In this document: positions 1 to 8,825 of the stretch, piece after piece
Layout of the letters: each line of letters starts with the position of its first letter
Numbering within the stretch: the stretch's first letter is position 1
NCBI RefSeq assembly: GCF_051846935.1
Contig: NZ_JBPYCS010000004.1
Location: 1-64,000, forward strand
Origin: JBPYCR01 sp051846935
GTDB taxonomy: Bacteria > Bacillota > Bacilli > Bacillales > Amphibacillaceae
Direction: 5' to 3'
DNA: 64,000 nt
The notes under the pieces: generated by a model
Told to the model about the DNA's origin: nothing
The model's database searches: none
What the model saw: only the letters and a program-made list of their open reading frames with translations
Translations under genes and position numbers: made by a program

Positions 1-45
1 AAGATTCAATTATTTCACTAAATGAAAAATGTCTACGCTTATTCG

Positions 46-351
46 TTAAAATAAGCCAAGCTTTCGTATCTTTGCTTTTGTTTCAGTTGTTCCCAAATGA
101 TAAATTCGTTCATATACAGTGCGGAGGTTGCGATCATATTTATTTCTCTCTCTATCGACTGATCTCTCATTAAATGGCTTGAAAATATGTTTTAATGCTT
201 CCTTTGATTCGTTTTCCATATTTACAAACATATTGTTGATTTCTTGCACTTCGTTTTCTGTTGCTAAAATCGCATAATTTGTTCCGTCTGGCAAGGGTTC
301 CTTTCGTATCTCTTTTTCTTCAATTTTTACATAATATTTATGACGATTCAT
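46..351 (-). CDS. Hypothetical protein, 101 aa
   Basis: I do not recognise this small protein. It is soluble-looking and highly charged, rich in Lys, Glu and Arg, with no signal peptide or membrane segment; a basic C-terminal half suggests a helical, possibly nucleic-acid- or protein-binding fold, but that is inference. I start it at the ATG ending at 351 because a GGAGGT ribosome binding site lies at 359-364 with good spacing; an upstream in-frame start overlaps that site and is less likely. It lies downstream of topA, where relatives usually carry trmFO, and is separated from topA by a repeat-containing gap. A promoter candidate precedes it. It is probably a real gene; function unknown. Confidence 0.6.
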   Translation of the reverse strand: MNRHKYYVKIEEKEIRKEPLPDGTNYAILATENEVQEINNMFVNMENESKEALKHIFKPFNERSVDRERNKYDRNLRTVYERIYHLGTTETKAKIRKLGLF

Positions 352-390
352 TTTAATTACCTCCATGATGAATAAATCATGCTTCTTGAT

Positions 391-418
391 ATATTATTCC
401 CTTCCATATTGAAAACAA
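391..418 (-). promoter_or_regulatory. Candidate sigma-A promoter for the 101-aa gene
   Basis: On the minus strand a TTGTTT box (413-418) is followed after 16 bases by TAATAT (391-396), about 40 bases upstream of the start codon. The match is moderate. Confidence 0.35.
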
Positions 419-520
419 AACGTCTTGACTCTCTCGATACGTAATACAAAATGGAGTCGGTACATACTTTCCGGTCAATAGTGGGGATCCTTTTTTAATC
501 AGATTTTTACCTTCTCTTTT

Positions 521-624
521 GATTGAGTCAAGTATTTGTGGGTGTTATTTTAAGAAGTTAAAAAACCTCTCTATGTATTCGTTAATTTTAGTATTGATTC
601 CTACCGACCGCAGTAGATATACAC
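521..624 (+). repeat. Dispersed ~100-bp repeat, copy A
   Basis: This copy begins GATTGAGTCAAGTATTTGTG and ends at CGCAGTAGATATACAC. By eye it differs from the copy at 60143-60246 at only two of 104 positions. Further copies lie at 28763-28844 and 46558-46653, all in the same orientation. The family is unidentified; it resembles a conserved end of a mobile element. Confidence 0.85.
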
Positions 625-735
625 GAAGACTCCAGTGGGAATAGCACGAGTCCGAAGACCCCGCAGAGTGGTTTTCTTCCGAAGAGGCTGAAGCCGTGCC
701 CGCGGAAAGCATCCACCTGCAGTGAATATCAACGG
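607..735 (+). repeat. GC-richer palindromic module next to repeat copy A
   Basis: This module contains GAGGCTGAAGCCGTGCCCGC followed by GGAAAGC at about 684-710, plus AGACTCC and GACCCCGCAG segments. A related module lies inverted at 39935-40036, and a shorter relative lies at 60412-60439. From memory, such modules are scattered widely in Bacillaceae intergenic regions; their nature is unsettled here. Confidence 0.6.
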
Positions 736-880
736 TGTTATTCATGTGTATATCGTTCGAAGTAAAATTGATCACATATTATCTAGTTAGATTCGTGCAT
801 CTGTTCCCTCACAAACACTTTACGCATACTTCTCTTTTTATATAGCGTATCGCTCTTAATCGTATATCTATAGACATACA

Positions 881-925
881 AAAAAGGGATCAACCATCAA
901 AAATTACGTCGATCGATCCCTTTTT
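881..925 (-). terminator. Terminator downstream of topA
   Basis: AAAAAGGGATC pairs with GATCCCTTTTT across a loop of about 20 bases. Read on minus, the hairpin ends in a T run, about 40 bases after the topA stop. Confidence 0.75.
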
Positions 926-964
926 GGGTTTTACGTGAGCTATGTTGCTGTCTTTTGTCTTTTC

Positions 965-3043
965 TTATGTTTGAGTATCTTCCTTATAATCACAAGACGT
1001 GCATTTAACTTGCGTTTGTTTTTTATTTTTCTTCTCTACTAGAAAAGATTCGCAAACTGGACATGCTCGAGCAATTGGTTTATCCCAAGAAACAAAGTCA
1101 CAGTCTGGGTACGTATCACACCCATAAAAGGTACGTTTCTTTTTTGACTTGCGTTCAACGACATCCCCTTTTTTACATTTTGGACACGTTACGCCAATCT
1201 TTTTCAAAATGGGCTTTGTATTACGACAGTCAGGGAAATTTGAACACGCTAAAAACTTTCCATATCTCCCCATCTTATAAACCATTCCGTGACCACATTT
1301 TTCACAGTCAATTCCGGCTGGTTCATCTTTAATTTCAATTTTTTCCATTTCTTCTTCGGCTTTATCTAATCGTTTATGGAAGTCTTTATAGAAGTCATCA
1401 ATAATTCGAATCCATTTTGTTTTACCTTCTTCAATAGAATCAAGATCGCCTTCCATTTTTACAGTAAAATCTACATCTATAATTTCCGGAAAATATTTTT
1501 CTAATATCTCTATAACTATCGCACCTAGCTCTGTTGGCACAAAACGTCGATTGTCCATGCTTACATATCCACGCCGTTGTATTGTATCCAATGTCGGTGC
1601 ATAAGTTGACGGGCGTCCGAGTCCTTGTTTTTCCATCGTACCAACTAAAGTTGCTTCAGTATATCGAGGCGGTGGTTGTGTAAAATGCTGTTTTGGTATA
1701 ATTTCCGTTGCATCAACTACCATACCTTCTTCTAGTTCCGGTAAAAACTTTTCTTCATCTTTTTTCTGGCCATCATTTCCTTCAATATATACCTTCATAA
1801 ATCCTTTAAACTTTATTTTTGAACCCGTAGCGCGGAACTCAACTCCATTATTTTCAAGCTGAACAGTCATCGTATCCATAACAGCTGGTGCCATTTGACT
1901 CGCTAAAAAGCGATCATAAATTAATTTATACAACCGATATTGATCCCGAGATAAGATCGCTTTTAACGATTGAGGATTGTTTGAAACAGACGTTGGTCGA
2001 ACGGCTTCATGGGCATCCTGTGCGCCTTGCTGATTTTGTTTCTTTTGTTGTGTAGCACTATACTCCTTACCATACGTATCTTCTATATACTTTTTAGCGT
2101 CTTCTTTCGCTGAAGCAGCTATCCGTGTAGAATCTGTACGCATATATGTGATTAAACCAGTAATTCCACCTGATTTTTTACCGAGATCAATACCTTCATA
2201 CAGTTGCTGGGCAATCATCATCGTTTTACGAGCTTTAAAATTCAGTTTGCGTGCTGCTTCTTGTTGTAATGACGATGTGATGAAAGGTTTTGCAGGGTTA
2301 CGTTTTCGTTCTCGCTTTGTCACCTTTTTAATTGTAAACTTTTTATCCTGAACCTTTTCTAAAATTGCCTTCACATCTGCTTCTTTTTTCAGTTCTTGCT
2401 TTTTACCATCTATTCCATAAAATGTACCTTCAAATGAATCCTTTTCTCTTTGAAATGCAGCTGCAATCGACCAATATTCTTCTGGCTTAAAGTTTTCTAT
2501 TTCCTTTTCCCGATCAATAATCATCTTTACAGCAACAGATTGAACACGTCCAGCACTTAATCCCTTTTTAACCTTTTTCCAAAGAAGTGGGCTAATATTG
2601 TATCCTACAAGACGATCGAGAATTCTTCTCGCTTGCTGTGCATCAACTAAGTCGTGATCTATTGCACGAGGGTTCTTAAAGGATTCTTTTATCGCATCCT
2701 TTGTAATTTCATTAAAGACTACGCGACATTCAGATGCCTCATCTACTTGCAATGCGTGGGCTAAATGCCAAGCTATTGCTTCCCCTTCTCTGTCGGGGTC
2801 AGCTGCTAAGTATACTTTTTTTGCTTTTTTTGCTTCTTTTTTTAATTCCTTTAATATATCGCCTTTTCCACGTATTGTAATATATTTTGGCAAAAAACCG
2901 TTTTCTACATCAACACCCATTTGACTTTTTGGTAAATCAATAACATGGCCCATGGATGCTTTAACCTTATATTTCTTACCTAAATATCGTTCAATCGTTT
3001 TCGCTTTTGCAGGTGATTCTACAATTACAAGATAATTTGACAT
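965..3043 (-). CDS. topA: DNA topoisomerase I
   Basis: Type IA topoisomerase that relaxes negatively supercoiled DNA by passing a strand through a transient single-strand break. The 692-residue protein has the family's normal length. It starts with the Toprim motif VESPAKAKTIE (Glu9), carries the metal-binding DPDREGE triad (Asp82, Asp84, Glu86), and has the active-site tyrosine at about Tyr300 in ITYMRTDST. The last ~120 residues contain three C4 zinc-ribbon domains (CxxC pairs), as in Bacillus TopA. The start has a GGGAGG ribosome site and a TATAAT box just upstream. The upstream neighbour is dprA as in related genomes, although about 580 bp separate them. Function is secure. Confidence 0.98.
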   Translation of the reverse strand: MSNYLVIVESPAKAKTIERYLGKKYKVKASMGHVIDLPKSQMGVDVENGFLPKYITIRGKGDILKELKKEAKKAKKVYLAADPDREGEAIAWHLAHALQVDEASECRVVFNEITKDAIKESFKNPRAIDHDLVDAQQARRILDRLVGYNISPLLWKKVKKGLSAGRVQSVAVKMIIDREKEIENFKPEEYWSIAAAFQREKDSFEGTFYGIDGKKQELKKEADVKAILEKVQDKKFTIKKVTKRERKRNPAKPFITSSLQQEAARKLNFKARKTMMIAQQLYEGIDLGKKSGGITGLITYMRTDSTRIAASAKEDAKKYIEDTYGKEYSATQQKKQNQQGAQDAHEAVRPTSVSNNPQSLKAILSRDQYRLYKLIYDRFLASQMAPAVMDTMTVQLENNGVEFRATGSKIKFKGFMKVYIEGNDGQKKDEEKFLPELEEGMVVDATEIIPKQHFTQPPPRYTEATLVGTMEKQGLGRPSTYAPTLDTIQRRGYVSMDNRRFVPTELGAIVIEILEKYFPEIIDVDFTVKMEGDLDSIEEGKTKWIRIIDDFYKDFHKRLDKAEEEMEKIEIKDEPAGIDCEKCGHGMVYKMGRYGKFLACSNFPDCRNTKPILKKIGVTCPKCKKGDVVERKSKKKRTFYGCDTYPDCDFVSWDKPIARACPVCESFLVEKKNKKQTQVKCTSCDYKEDTQT

Positions 3044-3069
3044 ATGATTTCCTCCCCAAATGAGGTGAC

Positions 3070-3075
3070 ATTATA
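3070..3075 (-). promoter_or_regulatory. Candidate -10 box for topA
   Basis: A perfect TATAAT (minus strand) lies 27 bases upstream of the topA ATG. A TTGTCA lies upstream, but its 23-base spacing is too long for a standard -35 box, so the -35 element is unassigned. Confidence 0.4.
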
Positions 3076-3627
3076 TACTTTATATAAAAAAATTAAAATG
3101 ACAAGAACGTTCTAAATTAAAAATGGAAATCTCCACTAATAGTAAGTACAACGAATGCTTTTGTCAAATTTACAAACACTTTTCTAGTTTATAAACATCT
3201 AAAAAGGGGTCTATTATACTTATCATTATGAGCTTTGAATACCAAATGGATACTATAATTCATCTATTTTTAACATAGATTACAATTTGTAGATGTTTAA
3301 AATTGTGGATAGGTCTTATATTGGAAAATAAATAATTAATACTCGTCAAGGATCTGCTTCATTAAAATTAAACGTAATTAAAAGTAGTTGACGTGGCTGA
3401 ATCAATTTTTTACGTAAAAAAAACGGTAAATTAAATCAATTGTATTTCAAACAATTGCTCACAGTATGCTATTGTATTATTACGTTCATTTACTACCTTT
3501 CATGCATTCATAAAGTGAACCGAATGGAATACTTGACGACACTTGTCTGTACGGACGAGTAAGACTGCCTCCTTTATAGTCTTGTTCTTGTTATGAAAGG
3601 CAAGGACAGAAATTTCACTATTTTCAT
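3076..3627. other. AT-rich gap between dprA and topA
   Basis: About 550 bp without a gene. It contains runs of A/T, a 20-bp quasi-palindrome at 3541-3560 whose only mismatches are G-T pairs on the plus-strand RNA, and a CTTTCAT/ATGAAAG pair flanking it at about 3500 and 3595. I see no coding potential and no clear terminator for dprA. Confidence 0.4.
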
Positions 3628-4521
3628 TTACGGATGCATATGCTTTCCCATTCTTAACCAATCATCATTTATATCATCTGCCTCCATTACGAGCTTTGCA
3701 CCATCTTGAATCATTTGATGACAGCCACGTGTTTGCGATGCTAATAGAGACCCTGGCAACGCGTATACTTCTCTTCCTTGATCTAAAGCTTGATCAACGG
3801 TAATCATTGTACCACTTCTTTCTTTTGCTTCAACTACCAATGTGCCAAAGCTTAACCCACTAATTATTCTATTGCGTTCTGGGAAATGATATTTTCTCGG
3901 AGGTGTAGCTGGGGAGTATTCACTGAGGACAAGTCCTTTTCTTCTAATCTCTTGAAAAAGTTCAATGTTTTGCTTTGGATAAATATTTTTAAACCCACTA
4001 CCCAATACAGCGATCGTCCGCCCATTATGAGCTAATGCGAGTTTATGCGCATAGCTATCCACCCCGGTCGCCATTCCACTGACGAGCAACCAATTGTTTT
4101 TAATAAGTGGTGGGAGGACAATCTCCATTTTTTGGAATGCTTCATCACTCGGCTTCCTTGTTCCGATTACACTTAGAGACGGCTCATGATTTAATAGGGC
4201 TTTGTTTCCTAAGGCAAATAAAATGAGAGGAGGATCAACAATATTTTTGAGTAAAGCTGGGTAAATGGGATCCAATATTGTAATAATTGAAGTTGTTTTT
4301 TCGGCGTTTTTAATTTTTTCAAAACGTTGCTTATCGTGAAGATCTTGATAGAAGAGTGTAGATTGATAAGAAGAAAAGTTTAGATAACGACTAATTTCAG
4401 TAGGGGCTAACGTATAGATAGCAGTCAAATTAGAATCGTACTGCATTAGTCGAAAGAGCCTTTTTCTAGTCATTCCTCGACAAAAATATAAAGAAATGAA
4501 ACGTTCTCGCAGCGTTTTCAA
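3628..4521 (-). CDS. dprA: DNA processing protein DprA (Smf)
   Basis: DprA binds incoming single-stranded DNA during transformation and loads RecA on it. The 297-residue protein has the Rossmann-like DprA core: SVIGTRKPS, the conserved VSGMATGVDSYAH, TIAVLGSGF with YPKQN, LSEYSP and FPERNRIISGLS. This matches the family's core length. The start codon is TTG at 4521, preceded by GGGAGG at good spacing; no ATG fits. It lies between sucCD and topA, as in Bacillus. A sucD terminator separates it from the upstream operon. DprA suggests a capacity for DNA uptake, but the competence machinery cannot be judged from this window. Confidence 0.96.
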   Translation of the reverse strand: MKTLRERFISLYFCRGMTRKRLFRLMQYDSNLTAIYTLAPTEISRYLNFSSYQSTLFYQDLHDKQRFEKIKNAEKTTSIITILDPIYPALLKNIVDPPLILFALGNKALLNHEPSLSVIGTRKPSDEAFQKMEIVLPPLIKNNWLLVSGMATGVDSYAHKLALAHNGRTIAVLGSGFKNIYPKQNIELFQEIRRKGLVLSEYSPATPPRKYHFPERNRIISGLSFGTLVVEAKERSGTMITVDQALDQGREVYALPGSLLASQTRGCHQMIQDGAKLVMEADDINDDWLRMGKHMHP

Positions 4522-4555
4522 GGATAAGCCTCCCTTATTTTATAGTATATTAATG

Positions 4556-4592
4556 AAGAACCTAAAAGTGATATGCTTCCTTTTAGGTTCTT
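4556..4592 (-). terminator. Terminator of the sucCD operon
   Basis: A perfect 12-bp stem (AAGAACCTAAAA with TTTTAGGTTCTT) with a 13-base loop lies just past the sucD stop. The T tract on minus is short (TTCTTC). Confidence 0.75.
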
Positions 4593-4606
4593 CTTGTTGT
4601 CAACGA

Positions 4607-5509
4607 TTAATGTGTTTTACATTTTTCAATTAAGTTATTTTCTTCAAGCAATTGAATCATTGTTTTTCCCATTTTTGCAGGGGACTCAGCGACTTGAATT
4701 CCACACTCTTTCATAACACGTTTCTTCTCAGCAGCAGTACCTTCGCCACCAGAAATGATCGCTCCGGCATGACCCATTCTTTTTCCAGGAGGGGCAGTTG
4801 CACCACCTATAAATCCTGCAACTGGTTTCGTCATGTTCTCCTTTATCCATCGTGCTGCATCTTCTTCTGCTGTTCCACCAATTTCACCAATCATCATTAC
4901 AGCATACGTATCCGGGTCTTCATTAAATGCTTTCAGCACATCGATAAAGTTCGTCCCGTTAACTGGGTCGCCGCCTATTCCAACAGCCGTTGACTGACCG
5001 TAGCCTTCCTTAGAAAGCTGATGTACAGCTTCATACGTTAGCGTCCCTGATCGCGATACGACACCGATATGTCCTTTTTTATGAATGTATCCTGGCATTA
5101 TACCGATTTTACATTCTTCTGCAGTAATTACGCCCGGGCAGTTAGGACCGATTAATCGAGTCTTTTTCCCTTCCATATATCGTCTTACTTTTATCATGTC
5201 TAAAATTGGAATATGCTCTGTAATACAAATTGCTAAATCCAATTCAGCGTCCGTTGCTTCTAAAATTGCATCTGCTGCAAATGGAGCTGGAACATAAATA
5301 ATGGAAACTGTGGCTCCTGTAGCTTCTACAGCTTCTTGAACTGTGTTAAAAACTGGAACACCAAGAATCTCGGTACCGCCTTTAGCCGGTGTAACCCCTC
5401 CAACAATTTTAGTTCCATATTTCAGCATTTGTTCTGTATGGTATTTACCAGCGGAGCCAGTAATCCCTTGAACAATTACTTTTGTATCCTTATTAACATA
5501 TATACTCAT
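4607..5509 (-). CDS. sucD: Succinate-CoA ligase (ADP-forming), alpha subunit
   Basis: The alpha subunit binds CoA and carries the phosphohistidine that relays phosphate between succinyl-CoA and ADP in the TCA cycle. At 300 residues it is full length. The N-terminal CoA-binding Rossmann fold (GITGSAGKYHT) is followed by GPNCPGVI and the active-site histidine in GHAGAIISGG (about His247). It lies 49 bp downstream of sucC and ends in a strong terminator, so the pair form one transcription unit. The neighbouring order rnhB-ylqG-ylqH-sucCD-dprA matches Bacillus. Function is secure. Confidence 0.98.
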   Translation of the reverse strand: MSIYVNKDTKVIVQGITGSAGKYHTEQMLKYGTKIVGGVTPAKGGTEILGVPVFNTVQEAVEATGATVSIIYVPAPFAADAILEATDAELDLAICITEHIPILDMIKVRRYMEGKKTRLIGPNCPGVITAEECKIGIMPGYIHKKGHIGVVSRSGTLTYEAVHQLSKEGYGQSTAVGIGGDPVNGTNFIDVLKAFNEDPDTYAVMMIGEIGGTAEEDAARWIKENMTKPVAGFIGGATAPPGKRMGHAGAIISGGEGTAAEKKRVMKECGIQVAESPAKMGKTMIQLLEENNLIEKCKTH

Positions 5510-5558
5510 TTTCGTACGTCCTTTCTCTTCGCCTTTGTACGTTCATTACTTTTCCCCA

Positions 5559-6722
5559 TTATTTCGAGACCATTGCAACGATTTTTTCAGCACCGTCTGC
5601 CATTGAATCTGCTGCTGTGATGTTTAGGTTCGATTCGTTAAGCAACTGTTTTCCTAAGTCAACATTTGTACCTTCTAACCGAACAACGAGAGGGATTTCC
5701 AATCCAAATTGCTCTGTTGCAGCGATAATACCTCTTGCTATAAAGTCACAGCGCATGATCCCACCAAATACGTTAACAAAAATTCCTTTTACTTCTGGAT
5801 CAGATAAAATTATTTTAAAAGCTTCCGCAACTTTTTCTGGAGTCGCATCCCCGCCTACATCTAAGAAGTTAGCTGGATTTCCTCCATGGTATTTAATGAT
5901 ATCCATTGTAGCCATAGCCAGGCCAGCACCATTAACCATACAGCCAATATTTCCATCAAGGGAAATGTAGCTTAGGTCGTACTTCGATGCTTCAATTTCA
6001 TTTCTATTTTCTTCGTCTAAATCACGTAATTCCAATACATCTTTTTGTCTATATAATGCATTGTCATCAAAGTTTAACTTGGCGTCAAGAGCTAATACTT
6101 CTCCATCACCCGTCGTAACGAGTGGGTTTATCTCAGCGATCATACAGTCCTTATCAATAAATGCTTCATATATACCCATCATACATTTAACCGCTTTTCC
6201 TACTAAGTTATAAGGAATATTTAAATTAAATGCCATTCTACGTGCTTGGAATCCAGATAGCCCAATTTCTGGGTTTATAACTTCTTTAAAAATCTTTTCT
6301 GGACTCTTAGCAGCTACTTCTTCAATCTCAGTTCCGCCTTCTTCAGAACCCATCATAACAATACGGTTAATTTTACGATCCAATACAAGACCTAAGTAAT
6401 ACTCTTTATCAATATCGCAGCCTTCTTCAATTAATAAACGTTTTACTTCCTTACCTTCTGGCCCTGTTTGGGGAGTTACTAATACTTTACCTAAAATTTC
6501 CTTTGCAAACACACGAACTTCTTGTAAGTTCTGTGCCACTTTTACTCCACCAGCTTTCCCTCTTCCACCTGCATGGATTTGGGCCTTTACTACTTTAACG
6601 GGGCTGTTTAGTCCTTTCGCGTATTCAACAGCTTCATCAACCGAATACGCAACATGCCCATCAGGCACTCTTACTCCATATTCTCGTAATATGTTCTTTC
6701 CTTGATACTCATGAATATTCAT
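5559..6722 (-). CDS. sucC: Succinate-CoA ligase (ADP-forming), beta subunit
   Basis: The beta subunit has an ATP-grasp fold that binds the nucleotide and succinate and, with SucD, interconverts succinyl-CoA and succinate. The 387-residue protein begins with the classic MNIHEYQGKNILREYG. It has the ATP-grasp glycine-rich stretch AGGRGKAGGVKVA (about residues 51-63) and the C-terminal GGIMRCDFIARGII succinate-binding region. A GGAGG site precedes the ATG at 6722, and a sigma-A promoter lies 35-65 bases upstream, so sucCD is transcribed separately from ylqH. Length and motifs are complete. Confidence 0.98.
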   Translation of the reverse strand: MNIHEYQGKNILREYGVRVPDGHVAYSVDEAVEYAKGLNSPVKVVKAQIHAGGRGKAGGVKVAQNLQEVRVFAKEILGKVLVTPQTGPEGKEVKRLLIEEGCDIDKEYYLGLVLDRKINRIVMMGSEEGGTEIEEVAAKSPEKIFKEVINPEIGLSGFQARRMAFNLNIPYNLVGKAVKCMMGIYEAFIDKDCMIAEINPLVTTGDGEVLALDAKLNFDDNALYRQKDVLELRDLDEENRNEIEASKYDLSYISLDGNIGCMVNGAGLAMATMDIIKYHGGNPANFLDVGGDATPEKVAEAFKIILSDPEVKGIFVNVFGGIMRCDFIARGIIAATEQFGLEIPLVVRLEGTNVDLGKQLLNESNLNITAADSMADGAEKIVAMVSK

Positions 6723-6757
6723 CCTTTATCCTCCGATCGAAATTGACTGCAAATCCT

Positions 6758-6786
6758 ATTGTATTAAAAAAAAACAAATTTCACAA
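6758..6786 (-). promoter_or_regulatory. Candidate sigma-A promoter of sucCD
   Basis: On minus, TTGTGA (6781-6786) and TACAAT (6758-6763) are separated by exactly 17 bases, with the sucC start about 36 bases downstream. Confidence 0.6.
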
Positions 6787-6816
6787 AGAATAAGTAATAA
6801 TTATCAACATATATCA

Positions 6817-7089
6817 TTATTCATTTTCAACTTTCATATTTTTATCCAATTGATAGACAAATGCAAATACTTCAGCAACTGCTTGATATAATTCTTCGGG
6901 AATCGTTTCATTTATAGTCAACTCATTTAAAAGCTCTACGAGAGTAGCATCTTCTACTTGTGGAACATCGCTTTCTCGAGCTGTCTCCATTATATTTTCC
7001 GCGATCAAACCTTTGCCTGCTGCAACTACTTTAGGTGCCGTATTCCTATTTTCATCATATCGAAGGGCTGCAGCTTTTTTTTGCCTCAT
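6817..7089 (-). CDS. ylqH: FlhB C-terminal-domain-like protein (YlqH family)
   Basis: This 90-residue protein resembles the cytoplasmic C-terminal domain of FlhB/YscU without the membrane part. It shows the AALRYDENRNTAPKVVAAGKG start and the ..IPEELYQAVAEVFAFVYQL end typical of that domain. FlhB itself controls export specificity in the flagellar secretion system; the role of the free-standing YlqH homologue is not established. The expected NPTH autocleavage site is absent (NTAPKV stands in its place). It overlaps the ylqG stop by 4 bp, so the two are translationally coupled, an arrangement conserved in Bacillus. Family assignment is good; function is open. Confidence 0.85.
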   Translation of the reverse strand: MRQKKAAALRYDENRNTAPKVVAAGKGLIAENIMETARESDVPQVEDATLVELLNELTINETIPEELYQAVAEVFAFVYQLDKNMKVENE

Positions 7090-8825
7090 ACGCGATAATC
7101 GACTCCTTTATATAAATTATGACTACTTACTGTAGGCTGTGGTCGATCCTCTTTTGCTTCTTGGAGAGGTTTGACCGTTACACTTGACAGTTGATAATCC
7201 AATTTTTTCATACCTGCTTTCAATACCCCTTCAAAGCTTGAAGGACTCGCCTTAAGATAATCATTATAAATCGTGACAGATACGAACCGCTTTTGTATAT
7301 TCATATCTACAATCGTTTTTTTCATAGTTTGTAATTCCATTAAAAATAGAATACGACAATAATCTGGGTCAATTTTTCCATCTTTCGTTTTTTTACTTTC
7401 AAATTCAAGTTGTAAATCTTGATTTAAAGAAAACTTTTCGCCTGGCAACGAAATACTTGCCTGGATAAAATGATTTGATTCGTGGACAGAATCAATATGC
7501 AATCCGTTCATAAGATGAATTACTTGATGTGCATGCTCTCGTACAATTGAATCAGAATGTGAAATAAGCTGCATAAGCATTGTTTTAAAAGACAGCTTTA
7601 ATTCATTCGCCGGTGAATTAGCGCTCGATAATTGGTTAATTTTTTCCATAAATATTTTAAATTGTTCTTTTATTAAACCAACGCTGTCGCTATCTTTAAA
7701 TTCAGTAATAACTTGATGCATTTGCTCATATGTGTTTGGATTAGCATATAATTGTAATGTTGTTACTAAACGACTTAAGTAAGGCGGTGTATTTTCAATT
7801 GTTGCCTTTACGTAATTTTGCTCGTTGATCGACAATACTGGAAATAGATGTTTTATAATATTATTATGTAACGATTGAAACTGATGTTCCGTAAGCGAAC
7901 GACCAGATTGAACAGCTCCCTGCAGCGTTTTTTCCCATTGCTTAACAATTTGCATAGCGCCTTGCATCCGAAATTCTCTTCCTTGATACATTCTTTCTAA
8001 TTGCTCCATAATGGAACGCTCATTTAATTGATACGGTTGATTTTCCACCGTTAATAATCGATCTACAGTGAATGGATCCCACGCTTTCTTCCACGTAGAA
8101 TAGCCAAGCATCGGATCAAGCGAACCAGTCATTTGCAGCATTCGAAAAAGGTGCTTTTGTTCTGATTTAACTTCCTGCAAAATATTGTTAATTAAGGCAT
8201 TAGCATAGATAGGGTCTGTAACTTGTTTGATTTCACCCATTAACTTGCTTGTTAACGGGCGGACAGTTTGACTTTTTTCAAGCTCGTTTAACAATTGAGT
8301 GAGTTGATCTGAATAATTCGTATACATTTTTGCATGCATTGCATAAAAAACATCACGTGTTATCGGTAATTGCTGTAAAATCAACTGTTTTAAAATTGCG
8401 TAACCTTCACTCTTGTTTTTTACGCCTGTTAATAAAGAAAATGCGTGTTGTAACTGTTTTATTGTAAATGGGATGTCTTCTTTAAGGAGTTGTTGAACAA
8501 ACTGTATATTTACCTTGGATGGTGGCAAGTTCAAATCGTTCAATATCCCTTTAATTACTGCGTTTTTATCTAAGTGCGATTGTTCTTGAATTACTTTTAA
8601 ATGAATAACATCTTCTGCTTTTTCAACTTGAAAAAAATAATTTCTTCCTATTGTTAATGCTGCCTGTAGCTGAGCTGTCATTGTGTGTCTTCCGAGTTGA
8701 ATACGTGCTTTATTGTTCGGATATAATTTAACAATATCCCCTCGAATAATTTGACCGGGCCGTAACGATCTATTTGTTGCCTGCTGCTTAATCAGGCGTT
8801 TGCTTAATAATTCATGTATTTGCAC
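7086..8825 (-). CDS. ylqG: YlqG family protein, FliK-like C-terminus
   Basis: A 579-residue protein corresponding by position to B. subtilis YlqG. It is mostly helical and glutamine-rich, with no signal peptide or membrane segment. The C-terminal ~100 residues (LFLMELQTMKKTIVDMNIQ... SFEGVLKAGMKKLDYQ) recall the hook-length-control (FliK C-terminal) fold, which fits its pairing with the FlhB-like YlqH, since FliK acts on FlhB in flagellar export. That link is inference. I start it at GTG 8825, behind GGAGGAGA, so it overlaps rnhB by 14 bp; the longer ATG-initiated frame lies inside rnhB. Confidence 0.75.
   Translation of the reverse strand: MQIHELLSKRLIKQQATNRSLRPGQIIRGDIVKLYPNNKARIQLGRHTMTAQLQAALTIGRNYFFQVEKAEDVIHLKVIQEQSHLDKNAVIKGILNDLNLPPSKVNIQFVQQLLKEDIPFTIKQLQHAFSLLTGVKNKSEGYAILKQLILQQLPITRDVFYAMHAKMYTNYSDQLTQLLNELEKSQTVRPLTSKLMGEIKQVTDPIYANALINNILQEVKSEQKHLFRMLQMTGSLDPMLGYSTWKKAWDPFTVDRLLTVENQPYQLNERSIMEQLERMYQGREFRMQGAMQIVKQWEKTLQGAVQSGRSLTEHQFQSLHNNIIKHLFPVLSINEQNYVKATIENTPPYLSRLVTTLQLYANPNTYEQMHQVITEFKDSDSVGLIKEQFKIFMEKINQLSSANSPANELKLSFKTMLMQLISHSDSIVREHAHQVIHLMNGLHIDSVHESNHFIQASISLPGEKFSLNQDLQLEFESKKTKDGKIDPDYCRILFLMELQTMKKTIVDMNIQKRFVSVTIYNDYLKASPSSFEGVLKAGMKKLDYQLSSVTVKPLQEAKEDRPQPTVSSHNLYKGVDYRV

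Larger units (their letters stand above)
376..964. other. Gene-free gap downstream of topA with repeat modules
   Basis: This stretch holds one full copy of the dispersed 104-bp repeat, an adjoining GC-richer palindromic module and the topA terminator. An open frame crossing 545-775 on minus is made of repeat sequence and does not look like a gene. No RNA gene is recognisable. Confidence 0.6.

Noticed and set aside
545..775. Minus-strand open frame of 76 codons
   Set aside because: It is composed of the palindromic module and the dispersed repeat; it has no ribosome site and no family resemblance.
3105..3114. AGAACGTTCT palindrome upstream of topA as a possible LexA site
   Set aside because: Bacillus LexA sites need GAAC and GTTC four bases apart (CGAAC-N4-GTTCG); here the half-sites are adjacent.
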